A DNA stretch of 64,000 bases, taken from positions 5,318,501-5,382,500 of the forward strand of contig NZ_LT629703.1 of NCBI RefSeq assembly GCF_900103365.1, written 5' to 3'. Origin of the DNA: Afipia sp. GAS231. Its GTDB lineage: Bacteria; Pseudomonadota; Alphaproteobacteria; Rhizobiales; Xanthobacteraceae. Below, piece by piece: positions 44,907-54,647 of this stretch. The translations under genes were made by a program, and so were the position numbers. Within the stretch, counting starts at the first letter, position 1. Each line of letters opens with the position of its first letter. The notes under the pieces were generated by a model. That model did no database searches, was not told the DNA's origin, and was given only the letters and a program-made list of their open reading frames with translations.

Positions 44907-45034
44907 CGTCCCCTGCGATATCGTTAAAATCCATTAAGGTCTAGGGCAACGAAACCGCAACGAAGTGCGGCCGATATTGGGATTTGAAAATTTTCGTGAA
45001 AGTTGAAGCACTTCCGCAAACAAGATCTGGCCGA

Positions 45035-45802
45035 TCACGGTTCCAGCACGATCGCATGGACCAGCCGGCCATAGTCCGGCTCCTTGCGGTGGACCGAGCG
45101 GCGGTAGCTGTAGAAGCGCTCGTCGGAATAGGTGTCGACGCCGATGTCGTCGATCATCAGCACGCCGGCGTTTTCCAGCCGCATCCGGATGAAGCCGGCG
45201 AGATCGAACATCGAATGGCCGGATCGTTCGGAAGGAATGAAGAACGCGCCGTGTTCGGCGTCGGCATCCAGGAAGCGTTCGACGAATTCGCTGCCGACTT
45301 CATAGGAGTGCTGGCGGATCAGCGGCCCGATCGCCGCGACCGTCGCGCTGCGGTCGGCGCCGAGTTTTTCCATCGCGTCGATGGTGGATTCCAGCACACC
45401 GGTCAGCGCGCCCTTCCAGCCGGCATGGGCGGCGCCGATCACCCGCGCCGCAGGGTCGGCAAACAATATCGGTCCGCAATCGGCCGTGGTGACGCCGATC
45501 GCGATTCCTTCGGTGCGGGTGACGATGGCGTCGGCGCGCGGCCGCGTCTCGCCTGGCCACGGGCCGGTCGCGACCACGGCGTCCGGCGAATGGACCTGGT
45601 GCACGCTGAGAAAGTGTTCCGGGGCGACCCCCATCTGCTCGGCCATCCGGCGGCGATTTTCGATGACATGGGCCGGATCGTCGTTCGAACCGAGGCCGCC
45701 GTTGAGACCATGGTAGACTCCGCCGGAGACCCCACCCTCGCGGCTGAAGAAGGCGTGGCGCAGGCCGGGAATGGCCGCGAGCAAGGACGAGCCGAAGGTC
45801 AT
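45035..45802 (-). CDS. pgeF: Peptidoglycan editing factor PgeF (multicopper polyphenol oxidase family)
   Basis: 255 residues, YfiH/DUF152 family. Conserved metal-ligand motifs are VHQVHS, TTADCGPILFAD (Cys) and GAAHAGWKGALTGV (His). Work on E. coli YfiH shows it removes L-Ser wrongly built into peptidoglycan precursors. The start ATG (45802) overlaps the stop of the upstream midA-like gene (ATGA, 4 bp); lgt lies before that, so lgt-midA-pgeF form one operon. Confidence 0.92.
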   Translation of the reverse strand: MTFGSSLLAAIPGLRHAFFSREGGVSGGVYHGLNGGLGSNDDPAHVIENRRRMAEQMGVAPEHFLSVHQVHSPDAVVATGPWPGETRPRADAIVTRTEGIAIGVTTADCGPILFADPAARVIGAAHAGWKGALTGVLESTIDAMEKLGADRSATVAAIGPLIRQHSYEVGSEFVERFLDADAEHGAFFIPSERSGHSMFDLAGFIRMRLENAGVLMIDDIGVDTYSDERFYSYRRSVHRKEPDYGRLVHAIVLEP

Positions 45803-46923
45803 GGCGTGTCGGCCCCGGGCGCCCCGTCGTCGCTGAGGCCTGCGACCGAGGTCAGATGTGGCTCGGTGACGGCCATCACCTTGAACATCGAGCCCATGCC
45901 GCCGCGGCCACTGTCGGTGAGCCGCTTCAGCGCGCTGGAAATGTCGGCGGACACCTCCGGCGTGGTCTTGCCCATCAGGGTGACGGCGCGGGTCTCGATG
46001 CCGAGCCGCTTGAGGAAATCGCCCTGCGTCGCCGGGCCGTGGACCTTCGCGCCGAGGTCTTCCGCCGCCCGCGTCAGCGCCTGGAAATCGACATGGGCGG
46101 TGACGTCGGCCTGTCCGGGATTCTTCAGCGGATCGGCAAAACTGTGACGGGCGATGGCCTGGAAGGTGTCGCCGGCGTCGCTACGCATATGGCCGTAATC
46201 GATGATCAGCGCCGCGCCGTCCTGGTCGCGAACCCGTGTCGCGATCTTCATGATCTCGGAATCGGGCCGCCATTCGAACACGGCGCCGACCGGTGCGGCG
46301 CGCACCAGCGGCGGCAGCAACACCTCGAAGCGCGGGATCGGCTCGGCGCTGGCGCCGAATACCAGCCTGCCGTTGGCGTCGAGGTTGACCACGCGTTCGT
46401 GCCAGCCGGTCTCACGCCTGATCGCCTGATGGATCGGCAGCACGTCGAAATATTCGTTGGCGAGGATCACCGCCGGGCCCTCGGGCACCTCGTCGATGCT
46501 GTCATGCCAGGAGATATTGCGAACGCCCGACAATGTCGCCCGCTGCTTTTCGCGCAGCACCGGATTGATCTCGACCAGATGAACGCTGAGCGCCTGGTAC
46601 AGCGGCGGCAGCACCCGAAGCGCGCGCAACGCATCCGCCATCATGGTGCCGCGGCCGGGGCCGAGCTCGATCAGCCGCAGCATCGGCGGCGAACCGATCG
46701 CCTTCCAGACCGACGCCGCCCACAGCCCGAGCAGTTCGCCGAACATCTGGCTCACCTCGGGCGCGGTGGTGAAATCGCCCTCGCGGCCGAGCGGATCGCG
46801 CGACACGTAATAGCCGTGCTCGGGATGCAGCAGGCACAGTTCCATGTATCGCCAGACCGGCATCGGTCCCGACGATTTGATCAACTGCTTGATGTCCGAC
46901 TGCAGCGGCGAAAATTCTGTCAC
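45799..46923 (-). CDS. SAM-dependent methyltransferase, MidA/NDUFAF7 family
   Basis: 374 residues. SAM-binding segments are LRLIELGPGRGTMMADAL and VEINPVLREKQ. The family-specific GYYVSRDPLGREGDFTTAPEVSQMFGELLG is present at the N-terminus. Mitochondrial NDUFAF7 methylates an Arg of a complex I subunit, and the bacterial member is presumed to act likewise. No ATG fits; GTG at 46923 (MTEFSPLQSD) with AAGGCAGG upstream is chosen, and a longer frame to 47049 runs back into lgt. It overlaps pgeF by 4 bp. Confidence 0.9.
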   Translation of the reverse strand: MTEFSPLQSDIKQLIKSSGPMPVWRYMELCLLHPEHGYYVSRDPLGREGDFTTAPEVSQMFGELLGLWAASVWKAIGSPPMLRLIELGPGRGTMMADALRALRVLPPLYQALSVHLVEINPVLREKQRATLSGVRNISWHDSIDEVPEGPAVILANEYFDVLPIHQAIRRETGWHERVVNLDANGRLVFGASAEPIPRFEVLLPPLVRAAPVGAVFEWRPDSEIMKIATRVRDQDGAALIIDYGHMRSDAGDTFQAIARHSFADPLKNPGQADVTAHVDFQALTRAAEDLGAKVHGPATQGDFLKRLGIETRAVTLMGKTTPEVSADISSALKRLTDSGRGGMGSMFKVMAVTEPHLTSVAGLSDDGAPGADTP

Positions 46924-46943
46924 GGCCTGCCTTAAATTGAATT

Positions 46944-47774
46944 CTAAATATGTTCCGGCGTCTTTCGGCGCCATGCCATCACAATCAGGATGGCTCCGGC
47001 AATGATCATTGGCACCGACAACAGCATACCCATAGTCAGGCCGCCCCACAAAAATCCGAGCTGGGGGTCGGGCTCGCGGAAGAATTCGCCCGTAATGCGG
47101 GCAAAAGCGTAGATCGCGATGAAGCTGCCGAGGATCAGGCCGGGCCGTTTGAGGGCGCCCATCCGAATCATGACCGCCAGAATCGTGAACAGCAGGATGC
47201 CTTCGAGCCCCGCTTCATAGAGCTGGCTGGGGTGGCGCGGCAGCGGGCCGCCGTTCGGGAATACCATTGCCCAGGGTACGCTGTCGTCCGCCGGCCGGCC
47301 CCACAGCTCGCTGTTGATGAAGTTGGCGAGCCGTCCGAGGAACAGCCCGATCGGGCCGACCGCGGTGGTGATGTCGCCGAGCGACAGGATCGAGATTCCG
47401 TTGTTGCGCGCAAACAGCATCACCGCGGCAACGCAGCCGAGGAAGCCGCCATGGAATGACATGCCGCCGTTCCACAATTGCAAAATCTCGGCCGGGTGCT
47501 GCACGAAGAAAGCCGGATTGTAGAACAGCACGTAACCGGTGCGGCCGCCGACGATGATGCCGATCGTCACCCACAGGATGAAATCGTCGAGCTGCAGCAG
47601 CGTGATCGGCGCCGGCCCGCCCCACAGCCTCTCCTTCTTCACCAGTGAGCGCGCGTAGATCCAGCCGAGCACGATGCCGCAGATATAGGCCAGCGCGTAC
47701 CAGCGGATTGCGATCGGCCCGATCTGCAGCGCGATCGGATTGAAGACGGGAAAGGCGATGGTGAGGAACGGCAT
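46944..47774 (-). CDS. lgt: Prolipoprotein diacylglyceryl transferase
   Basis: Inner-membrane enzyme that transfers diacylglycerol from phosphatidylglycerol to the lipobox Cys of prolipoproteins, the step before LspA. 276 residues with seven membrane helices. The Lgt signature [15 protein letters not shown] is complete, with the essential Arg in [11 protein letters not shown] and the His-containing [11 protein letters not shown]. It is first of lgt-midA-pgeF, with the dienelactone hydrolase 13 bp upstream. Confidence 0.96.
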   Translation of the reverse strand: MPFLTIAFPVFNPIALQIGPIAIRWYALAYICGIVLGWIYARSLVKKERLWGGPAPITLLQLDDFILWVTIGIIVGGRTGYVLFYNPAFFVQHPAEILQLWNGGMSFHGGFLGCVAAVMLFARNNGISILSLGDITTAVGPIGLFLGRLANFINSELWGRPADDSVPWAMVFPNGGPLPRHPSQLYEAGLEGILLFTILAVMIRMGALKRPGLILGSFIAIYAFARITGEFFREPDPQLGFLWGGLTMGMLLSVPMIIAGAILIVMAWRRKTPEHI

Positions 47775-47787
47775 CGTGCGTCGACGT

Positions 47788-48522
47788 CTAGGCGTGGAGG
47801 TTGCGGCGATAGAGCGCCAGCAGCCGCTCCCAATGCCGCTCGGCGGCGTCGCGGTCGTAGATCGGGCGCTTCGGGAACGCGAATCCGTGATGGGTGCCGG
47901 GATAGAGCTCGACCTCGTTCTTGGTGCCCTTCATGCCTTCCTGCACCTTCGCGATGATCTCCGGCGGCGCATAGACGTCGGTTTCGGCGCAGCCGAAATA
48001 GAGCTCGGCCTTGGTCTTGCCGGCGGCAAGATGCGGACTGTCGGGCTGGTCGGTCGCCAGTTGCACGCCGTAGATCGACGCCGCCGCCTTGACGCGGTCG
48101 GGGAAGTGGGTCGCTGCGTTGACCGCATAACGCCCGCTCATGCAGTAGCCGACGGTGCCGATAATCCTGGTGTTCGCGGCCTGCTGGGTTTCGGCAAAAG
48201 CGAGCAGGGCCTTGGTGTCGTCCATGACGAGCGGAATGGTGAGCGAGTGCATCAGTTCGAACATCTTCTTGCGCTCGGGCGATTCCGGATCGGGGTTGAT
48301 CGGCCCGAGCTCCATGACGCCGGCGCGGTAGTACATGTTTGGCAGCATCACGTAATAGCCCGCCGTGCCGAGACGCCGCGCCATGTCGCGCAGCTCCTCG
48401 CGGATCGCCGGTGCGTCCATGTAGAAAATGACGACCGGAAACGGCCCGCCGCGTTCGGGGTGGGTGATGAACGTGGTGGTCTTGCCATCCTTGGTCGCAA
48501 TGTCGATTTGCTGGTCGATCAT
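47788..48522 (-). CDS. Dienelactone hydrolase family protein
   Basis: 244-residue alpha/beta hydrolase. The nucleophile motif is [13 protein letters not shown] (Cys, as in dienelactone hydrolases rather than Ser). The acidic residue lies in [11 protein letters not shown] and the His in [11 protein letters not shown]. Family members open dienelactones in chlorocatechol breakdown, but many have other ester substrates; no catechol genes are nearby. It ends 13 bp before lgt and might be read together with it. Confidence 0.88.
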   Translation of the reverse strand: MIDQQIDIATKDGKTTTFITHPERGGPFPVVIFYMDAPAIREELRDMARRLGTAGYYVMLPNMYYRAGVMELGPINPDPESPERKKMFELMHSLTIPLVMDDTKALLAFAETQQAANTRIIGTVGYCMSGRYAVNAATHFPDRVKAAASIYGVQLATDQPDSPHLAAGKTKAELYFGCAETDVYAPPEIIAKVQEGMKGTKNEVELYPGTHHGFAFPKRPIYDRDAAERHWERLLALYRRNLHA

Positions 48523-48747
48523 GGGCGTTTCTTGCCTGTTATGATTCTGGTTTCTGATTGGGCGCTAAATACGATTGCAAGGAAACCGCAGCATGACAAG
48601 GCAAACGGCCATCACATCGGCCTTGAACCGCAACCTTGACCTTTGCCGCCACCTTGACCTTTGCCTTGGCATCACCATTGTCTTGTCAGAAAGTATCTTG
48701 GCTGAAGTATTGCCCAGCGAAAACGTGCAGCGACCGGAGCGTTCCAG

Positions 48748-48999
48748 ATGACCCAGACCAGCAATCGGTTTTTCGATGAGATTGGCCGCTTGATGAACGA
48801 CGCTGCCGGCGCTGCCCAGGGCGTCAAGCGCGAGGTCGATGCCGTGGTCCGCAACCAGGCCGAGCGCATCCTGCGTGACCTCGACCTCGTCAAGCGCGAG
48901 GAGTTCGACGTGGTCAAGGACATGGCGCGCCTGGCGCGTGAGGAAAACGAGGCGCTGAAGGCCCGTATCGCGGCCCTGGAAGCCAAGCTCGGCGGGTGA
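48748..48999 (+). CDS. ubiK: UbiK-family accessory factor (BMFP domain)
   Basis: 83 residues, all helical: an N-terminal amphipathic helix (NRFFDEIGRLMNDAAG) and a C-terminal coiled coil (EEFDVVKDMARLAREENEALKARIAALEAKL) that trimerises. UbiK helps the aerobic ubiquinone-synthesis complex associate with lipids. The stop overlaps an in-frame GTG of the next gene. The gap 48523-48747 shows no gene. Confidence 0.88.
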   Translation: MTQTSNRFFDEIGRLMNDAAGAAQGVKREVDAVVRNQAERILRDLDLVKREEFDVVKDMARLAREENEALKARIAALEAKLGG

Positions 49000-49016
49000 C
49001 GGCTGCGGGCCCCCAG

Positions 49017-49622
49017 ATGGCAAAAGCCAAGCGCGATCTGCCGGTCATTGCGTTCAAATCGCAACAGGCCTGGGAAGTATGGCTGGCGTCGCAGCCTGCG
49101 GATTCCAAGGGGTCGTGGCTCAAGCTGGCCAAGAAATCGTCTGGAATTGCCAGCGTTTCGAGACAGGAAGCGGTCGATACGGCGCTGTGCCATGGCTGGA
49201 TCGATGGCCAACTTGACGCCTTCGACGGCGAGTTCTGGCTGATCCGCTTCACGCCCCGTCAATCCGCCAGCAAGTGGTCCGAAAAGAACCGCGCGCGGGC
49301 ACTTGAACTCGTCAAACTGAAGCGAATGCGCCCTGCGGGATTGCGAGAGATTGACCGCGCGAAAAAGGACGGCCGCTGGGACGCCGCCTATGCGCCGCAG
49401 AGCACGGCCGAGGTGCCCGACGATCTCCGCGCCGCGCTTTCGAAGGACAAGGGAGCAAAAAGCTTCTTCGAAACGCTCGACGGCGCCAACCGTTACGCGA
49501 TCCTTTACCGGGTCCACAGCGCCAAAAAGCCGGAGACCCGGACGGCACGGATCGAAAAGTTCGTCGCGATGCTGGCCGAGGGTAAGACGATCCATCCATT
49601 GAAGGCCCGAAAACCGGCCTAG
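49017..49622 (+). CDS. YdeI/OmpD-associated family protein
   Basis: About 201 residues. Family marks are FKSQQAWEVWLA near the start, the conserved AVDTALCHGWIDGQ, FTPRQSASKWSEKNRARA, and a C-terminal YRVHSAKKPETRTARIEKFVAMLAEGK. Homologues are linked to antimicrobial-peptide or bacteriocin resistance, but the mechanism is not known. It starts at ATG 49017; GTG at 48996, overlapping the ubiK stop, is an alternative adding seven residues. Confidence 0.87.
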   Translation: MAKAKRDLPVIAFKSQQAWEVWLASQPADSKGSWLKLAKKSSGIASVSRQEAVDTALCHGWIDGQLDAFDGEFWLIRFTPRQSASKWSEKNRARALELVKLKRMRPAGLREIDRAKKDGRWDAAYAPQSTAEVPDDLRAALSKDKGAKSFFETLDGANRYAILYRVHSAKKPETRTARIEKFVAMLAEGKTIHPLKARKPA

Positions 49623-49786
49623 CCGACCGGATTCGGCGGCTCGAGGTCCCGTTTGGCACCCCGGATTCAGGGGGAAGGGAGGCAGAAAAATCCCTTCATT
49701 TCCTTGTCATTTTGCCCCTTTGAGGCTAAAAGCCCGCCACGTCCGCAGCCCCCGCACCCCTGGAGGCTTGCTGTAGGACGCCCATG

Positions 49787-49812
49787 GGCCGCGATGCGGC
49801 CTTTAACTTTTT
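49787..49812 (+). terminator. Terminator-like hairpin in the rplY leader
   Basis: GGCCGC, loop GAT, GCGGCC, then TTTAACTTTTT. It ends 22 bp before the rplY ATG. It could terminate read-through from upstream, or act as an attenuator in a leader of rplY. No competing antiterminator helix was worked out. Confidence 0.5.
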
Positions 49813-49833
49813 AGAAAACAAGGACTTACGACA

Positions 49834-50595
49834 ATGGCGACCGTCAAGGAATTGAAGGCGACCGCGCGTCCGAAGAGCGGCAAGGGGGCCGCCCGGGCAG
49901 AGCGTCGCGCCGGGAGAGTGCCCGGAGTGATCTATGGTAACAACCAGCCCCCCACGCCGATCTCGGTCGACGATGCCGAATTGCGCCAGCGCATTCTGGC
50001 CGGCCGGTTCCTCACCACGATTTACGACATCGATCTCGAGGGCAAGAAGCATCGCGTGATTCCGCGCGACTTCCATCTCGATCCGGTGCGCGATTTCCCG
50101 ATCCATGTCGATTTCATGCGGCTCGGTGAAGGCGCGACCATCCGCGTCAGCATTCCCCTGCACGTCGTGAACGGCGAAGCTTCGCCGGGCGTCAAGCGCG
50201 GCGGCACCGTCAACGTCGTCACCCACACCATCGACGTGGAATGCTCGGTCGACAACATTCCGCAGTACATCGAGGCCGATGCCAGCACGCTGGAAATCAG
50301 CCACTCGCTGCATTTGTCCGACATCAAGCTGCCGACCGGCGTCAAGTCGCTGTCGCGTGAAGACGCGACGCTGGTGACCATCGTGCCGCCGTCCGGTTAC
50401 GCCGAAGAAATCAAGGCGGCTGCGGCTGCCGCGGCAGGTGGTGCTGCTCCGGCGGCTGGTGCTGCTCCGGCGGCCGGTGCTGCGGCTGCGCCCGCAGCGG
50501 GTGCTGCTCCGGCAGCGGGTGCGAAGGCCCCTGCGGCTGGTGCGAAGGCGCCCGCGGCTGCTGCCAAGGCGCCTGGCGGCGACAAGAAGAAGTAA
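49834..50595 (+). CDS. rplY: 50S ribosomal protein L25/general stress protein Ctc
   Basis: 253 residues. The N-terminal L25 domain ([28 protein letters not shown]) binds 5S rRNA; the Ctc-type C-terminal domain follows ([38 protein letters not shown]). The last about 60 residues are an Ala/Pro/Gly repeat tail (units like PAAGA and AGAKAPA) ending in GGDKKK. Start ATG with AAGGA upstream. It is followed 20 bp later by pth, a common pair. Confidence 0.95.
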   Translation: MATVKELKATARPKSGKGAARAERRAGRVPGVIYGNNQPPTPISVDDAELRQRILAGRFLTTIYDIDLEGKKHRVIPRDFHLDPVRDFPIHVDFMRLGEGATIRVSIPLHVVNGEASPGVKRGGTVNVVTHTIDVECSVDNIPQYIEADASTLEISHSLHLSDIKLPTGVKSLSREDATLVTIVPPSGYAEEIKAAAAAAAGGAAPAAGAAPAAGAAAAPAAGAAPAAGAKAPAAGAKAPAAAAKAPGGDKKK

Positions 50596-50615
50596 GCGAC
50601 GCGGGATGCCGCGTC

Positions 50616-51221
50616 ATGCGCCTGTTTGTTGGTCTCGGTAATCCCGGCGGCAAGTACGCAAACAACCGCCACAACATCGGGTTCATGGCCGTCGATGAAA
50701 TTGCGCGGCGTCATGGTTTCGGACCATGGCGCCGCCGTTTTCACGGCGAGACGTCCGACGGCACGCTCGACGGCGAGAAGGTCGTGCTGCTCAAGCCGAC
50801 CACCTTCATGAATGAATCCGGCAACGCGGTTCAGGAAGCCGCGAACTTCTTCAAGCTCTCCGCGGGCGACATCACCGTGTTTCAGGACGAACTCGAACTG
50901 CCGCCGGCGAAAGTGCGCGTCAAGATCGGCGGCGGCATTGCCGGCCACAACGGGCTGCGCTCGATCTCCTCACATATCGGCAACGAGTATCGCCGGGTGC
51001 GGCTCGGGATCGGTCATCCCGGCGTCAAGGAACTGGTGCACAGCCACGTGCTGTCGGATTTCGCCAAGAGCGATCGGCCCTGGGTCGAGGCGCTGTGCGA
51101 GGCGGTCGCCGATGCTGCCGCGTTGCTGACCACCGGCCGCGACTCGACGTTTCAGAACAAGGTGCATCTGGCGCTGCAGGCCAGAGGATTTTTCGAGAAG
51201 GGCGATGACGGCGCCGCGTAA
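50616..51221 (+). CDS. pth: Peptidyl-tRNA hydrolase
   Basis: Cleaves peptidyl-tRNAs released from stalled ribosomes. 201 residues. The signature is [18 protein letters not shown], with Asn9 and the catalytic His19. The Asp in FQDELELP and the [13 protein letters not shown] loop complete the site. The C-terminus has a short extension compared with E. coli (194). It sits between rplY and ychF. Confidence 0.96.
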   Translation: MRLFVGLGNPGGKYANNRHNIGFMAVDEIARRHGFGPWRRRFHGETSDGTLDGEKVVLLKPTTFMNESGNAVQEAANFFKLSAGDITVFQDELELPPAKVRVKIGGGIAGHNGLRSISSHIGNEYRRVRLGIGHPGVKELVHSHVLSDFAKSDRPWVEALCEAVADAAALLTTGRDSTFQNKVHLALQARGFFEKGDDGAA

Positions 51222-51260
51222 CGCGCCGCCGATCGCCCGCAACCGACTTCAGGACACATT

Positions 51261-52358
51261 ATGGGATTCAAATGCGGTATCGTCGGACTGCCCAATGTCG
51301 GCAAGTCGACGCTGTTCAACGCGCTGACCGAGACGGCTGCCGCGCAGGCGGCGAATTATCCGTTCTGCACCATCGAGCCGAATGTCGGCGAAGTCGCGGT
51401 GCCGGATGTCAGGCTCGACAAGCTATCTGATATCGCCAAGTCGGCCCAGATCATCCCGACGCGGCTGACCTTCGTCGATATCGCAGGCCTGGTGCGCGGC
51501 GCCTCCAAGGGCGAAGGCCTCGGCAACCAGTTCCTCGCCACCATCCGCGAGGTCGATGCGGTCGCGCATGTGGTGCGTTGCTTCGAGGATTCCGACATCA
51601 CCCATGTCGAAGGCAAGATTGCGCCCTTGGCCGATATCGAGACCATCGAAACCGAGCTGATGCTGGCCGATCTCGACAGCCTCGAGAAGCGGGTCGACAA
51701 CCTCGCCAAGAAGGCCAAGGGCAACGACAAGGACGCCAAGGAACAGCTCGATCTCGTCAACCGCGCGCTGGTGCTGCTGCGCGAAGGCAAGCCGGCGCGG
51801 TTTCTCGAACGCAAGCCGGAAGAAGAGCGCGCCTTCGGCATGCTCGGCCTGCTGACGTCCAAGCCGGTGCTCTACGTCTGCAACGTCGAGGAAGGTTCGG
51901 CCAAGGACGGCAACAATTTTTCGAAGCAGGTATTCGAACACGCCAAAAAAGAGGGGGCGGTGGCGGTGGTGATCTCGGCCAAGATCGAATCCGAAATCGC
52001 GACCCTGTCACGCGAGGAACGCGCTGATTTCCTCGAGACGCTCGGCCTCGAAGAAGCCGGCCTCGACCGCTTGATCCGCGCCGGCTACCAGTTGCTCGAC
52101 CTCATCACCTATTTCACTGTTGGCCCGAAAGAAGCGCGCGCCTGGACCATCCACCGCGGCACCAAGGGCCCGGCGGCGGCCGGTGTGATCCATACCGATT
52201 TCGAAAAGGGCTTTATCCGCGCCGAAACCATCGCCTATGCCGACTATATCGCGCTCGGCGGCGAAGCCGGCGCCCGCGACGGCGGCAAGTTGCGGCTGGA
52301 AGGCAAGGAATACGTCGTCGCCGACGGCGACGTGATGCATTTTAGATTTAATACCTAG
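51261..52358 (+). CDS. ychF: Redox-regulated ATPase/GTPase YchF
   Basis: 365 residues, Obg-related P-loop protein that prefers ATP. The P loop is [12 protein letters not shown]3 is [14 protein letters not shown], and G4 is degenerate (NVEE rather than NKxD), as is usual for YchF. The C-terminal TGS domain ([20 protein letters not shown]) binds the ribosome. It is 39 bp after pth, and a family B repeat follows. Confidence 0.96.
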   Translation: MGFKCGIVGLPNVGKSTLFNALTETAAAQAANYPFCTIEPNVGEVAVPDVRLDKLSDIAKSAQIIPTRLTFVDIAGLVRGASKGEGLGNQFLATIREVDAVAHVVRCFEDSDITHVEGKIAPLADIETIETELMLADLDSLEKRVDNLAKKAKGNDKDAKEQLDLVNRALVLLREGKPARFLERKPEEERAFGMLGLLTSKPVLYVCNVEEGSAKDGNNFSKQVFEHAKKEGAVAVVISAKIESEIATLSREERADFLETLGLEEAGLDRLIRAGYQLLDLITYFTVGPKEARAWTIHRGTKGPAAAGVIHTDFEKGFIRAETIAYADYIALGGEAGARDGGKLRLEGKEYVVADGDVMHFRFNT

Positions 52359-52380
52359 GGTAATTTCGTTCACTCTGTCC

Positions 52381-52459
52381 GTCATGCCCGGCCTTGTGCC
52401 GGGCATCCACGTCTTGCGGCAAGGAAGACGTGGATGGCCGGGTCAAGCCCGGCCATGAC
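52381..52459. repeat. Palindromic intergenic repeat, family B (copy 2)
   Basis: GTCATGCCCGGCCTTGTGCC ... CCGGCCATGAC with the inner pair CACGTCTT / AAGACGTG. It lies between the converging ychF and DUF4282 genes and may terminate both. Confidence 0.9.
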
Positions 52460-52469
52460 GAACTTGGGC

Positions 52470-52763
52470 TTACCGCATCTGCCCCTGATCCCGGATCGCG
52501 CCGAGATGCTCGTTGATGCGGAACACGATCAGGATGAATTCCGCGACGATGCGCGAGAACACGATGCCGACGACGACGCCGGCGATCGAGGACAACAGCA
52601 GGATGAATCCGCCGAACGGACTGATCGCCATCGCGGCCAGGCCTGAAAAGATCCCGGAGATGCCGAACAGGATGATCAAGCCGATCACCAGCCAGTAGAA
52701 CGTCTTGATGATCGTGGGCGTGATGAAGCGGTCCCACTGAAACAGATCCTGAAAATCGAACAT
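52470..52763 (-). CDS. DUF4282 membrane protein
   Basis: 97 residues. DFQDLFQWDRFITPTIIKTFYWL at the start, two membrane helices (about 24-50 and 55-78), the second followed by RIVAEFILIVFRINEHL. The pattern matches DUF4282 proteins, small inner-membrane proteins of unknown role. Monocistronic; the divergent side leads to the MaoC pair. Confidence 0.85.
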   Translation of the reverse strand: MFDFQDLFQWDRFITPTIIKTFYWLVIGLIILFGISGIFSGLAAMAISPFGGFILLLSSIAGVVVGIVFSRIVAEFILIVFRINEHLGAIRDQGQMR

Positions 52764-52966
52764 CGGTGGTTCTCCCGGCGATGCAAAAATGATTCGTGTC
52801 CAGCCTGGTTCGTTGCAGCACAGGGCCTAGCCCCGAACAGGGCCTTGAGCAAGCCAGCGAACGAGCCATGCAAGTGGACGGGTTGAGATTGCTGCAAATA
52901 ACGGCCACAATCGGGCTTCTCCGCCATAAATCCTCAATCCGAATTCGCGGCCCAAAACCTCCAGTC

Positions 52967-53428
52967 ATGACAACGCTCACCTTCGAAGATTTCAAGCCCG
53001 GCCATTTCGGCACCTATGGCCCGCGCCATGTCACGCGCGAGGAGATTTTGGCTTTCGCCGCCGAATACGACCCGCAGCCGATGCATCTGGACGAAGAGGC
53101 AGCGAAGGCCTCGATGCTGAAGGGCCTGTCCGGCTCGGGCTGGCACCTTTGCTCGCTCTTGATGCGGATGATGTTCGACGGCTTCATCGGCCGCACCGCA
53201 TCGATGGGCTCGCCCGGCGTCAACGAGATGCGCTGGCTGGCGCCGCTGCGGCCCGGCGACGACCTGACGGCCGACGTCGAGGTCGAGGAAGCCAGGATTT
53301 CGCGCAGCCGGCCGGATACCGGCATCGTGACGTTCAAGAGTGTGGTCCGCAACGCGGCCGGGGTGACGCTGTGCGAGATGGTGTCGCCGATCATGGTGCG
53401 CCGTCGCACCGACGCGGCGGCGGAGTAG
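52967..53428 (+). CDS. MaoC-like hotdog dehydratase, first of a pair
   Basis: 153 residues. Hotdog fold with the hydratase motif region ILAFAAEYDPQPMHLDEEAAKAS (Asp/His of the active site) and SGSGWHLCSLLMRMM. Family members hydrate enoyl-CoAs. The ATG at 52967 (MTTLTFEDF) is chosen; the upstream frame is not conserved. It ends 5 bp before the second MaoC gene; in this lineage the two probably form a heterodimer. Confidence 0.9.
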   Translation: MTTLTFEDFKPGHFGTYGPRHVTREEILAFAAEYDPQPMHLDEEAAKASMLKGLSGSGWHLCSLLMRMMFDGFIGRTASMGSPGVNEMRWLAPLRPGDDLTADVEVEEARISRSRPDTGIVTFKSVVRNAAGVTLCEMVSPIMVRRRTDAAAE

Positions 53429-53433
53429 GCCCG

Positions 53434-53913
53434 ATGCGTTTCTTTGAGGACATGGAGATCGGAGCGCGGCGCGAGATCGGCTCGTTCACCTTCACGGCCG
53501 AACTGATCAAGAAATTCGCCGCGCAATTCGATCCGCAGGCCTTTCACCTCGACGAGGAGGCGGGCCGCAAATCCCTGTTCGGCGGGTTGGCCGCGTCAGG
53601 CTGGCACGTCGGTTCGGTGTGCATGAAGCTGATGGTGGCCGACGGTCAACGCATGATCAGGGAGGCGGCCGCGCGCGGCGAGCAGATCGCGGTCTGGGGG
53701 CCGTCGCCGGGTTTTCGCGAGCTGCGCTGGATCAAGCCGGTATTGGCCGGCGACACGATCAGCTTCAGCAGCGTCATCGAATCCAAGCGCACATCGGAGA
53801 AGCGGCCGGAATGGGGCATCCTGCAGGCCCGCAATACCGGCACCAACCAGCGCGGCGAGTTGGTCTACTCATTCCTGGCGACCGCCTTCGTGCCGCGAAG
53901 GAATCAGGGTTGA
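53434..53913 (+). CDS. MaoC-like hotdog dehydratase, second of a pair
   Basis: 159 residues, homologous to the preceding gene: FAAQFDPQAFHLDEEAGRKS and ASGWHVGSVCMKLM align with its active-site and helix regions. The RELRWIKPVLAGDTI strand is the counterpart of MRWLAPLRPGDDL. An open frame reaches further upstream, inside the first gene; the ATG at 53434 is the clear start. Substrate unknown. Confidence 0.9.
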   Translation: MRFFEDMEIGARREIGSFTFTAELIKKFAAQFDPQAFHLDEEAGRKSLFGGLAASGWHVGSVCMKLMVADGQRMIREAAARGEQIAVWGPSPGFRELRWIKPVLAGDTISFSSVIESKRTSEKRPEWGILQARNTGTNQRGELVYSFLATAFVPRRNQG

Positions 53914-54075
53914 AAATATTTGCCGGGTATGTCGGCTTGTATGGCGCCAACATGGTTACCGAATGCGCCGTTAATCGATTGGTATTGATGAATCCGTGGA
54001 ACGGTTTATTCGCTAACGCATTGTGAACTTTATCTCTGCCATATCGGTCCCAGGGAAAGCATCGGGGGGATGACC

Positions 54076-54219
54076 ATGGCAGATCGCAGCGGCCTGAAAT
54101 TCGTCGGCTTTATCTTCGCAACCATCACCGTTGCGGTGATGCTGACCGCCGCCACGGTGGTGAAAACCTATGCCGACGGCGGCTATTCGCTCGAGAGCAC
54201 CACGGTCGCCAGCGAATAG
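54076..54219 (+). CDS. Small membrane protein of unknown function
   Basis: 47 residues: a short basic N-terminus (MADRSGLKF), one membrane helix (VGFIFATITVAVMLTAATVV) and a polar tail ending in TTVASE. The ATG at 54076 lies six bases after a GGGGGG site; an upstream ATG at 54070 touches that site and is less likely. Proteins of this type are common in Bradyrhizobium but uncharacterised. The region 53914-54075 shows no gene. Confidence 0.65.
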   Translation: MADRSGLKFVGFIFATITVAVMLTAATVVKTYADGGYSLESTTVASE

Positions 54220-54286
54220 TCCGAGAATTCGCCAACCACAGGCGTGGATTCGCAGGCTTGGGTTCGGCGAAAATTCCGCCGGGCCA

Positions 54287-54424
54287 TCAGCGGCTCCAGA
54301 GCAATCCCATCACCACCACGAATATCAGCAGCAGTCCGACGAACCGGACCATGATGCTGGCCATGTTGTGCTGTGAATGCTGCAACGGAATCGGATCTGC
54401 GTTGTCCGGCCGGACGCTTTCCAT
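54287..54424 (-). CDS. Small membrane protein with C-terminal helix
   Basis: 45 residues from ATG 54424 (MESVRPDNADPIPLQ): a polar N-terminal half, then one membrane helix (FVGLLLIFVVVMGLLW) ending in SR. A GGGGAT site lies eight bases upstream, supporting this start; the frame is open to 54508 without a better one. Function unknown. The gap 54425-54647 shows nothing else. Confidence 0.6.
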   Translation of the reverse strand: MESVRPDNADPIPLQHSQHNMASIMVRFVGLLLIFVVVMGLLWSR

Positions 54425-54647
54425 CAATATATCCCCAAAATTCCAGCCCATCCCCATCCGAGGCGAGGGCGCCTGCTGTTGGTCGCAGTTCACAGCCGGC
54501 AAGTTCAAATCGATTTGGCTCTAGTCTTTTGTTTGGCGCGCTTGTTGATGTGAACCTGTGTCCACATCACTGGAATACGCTGCAAACGAAACCGCCGCGC
54601 TCCATTAGCAGGAGGCGGCGGCAGGTCAAGTCTTGACGACGCGGCGT

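Noticed and set aside
53998..54022. EcfG-like promoter GGAAC-N16-CATT upstream of the 47-residue protein
   Set aside because: The -10 box has a mismatch at a key position and lies about 55 bp from the gene; too weak to list.
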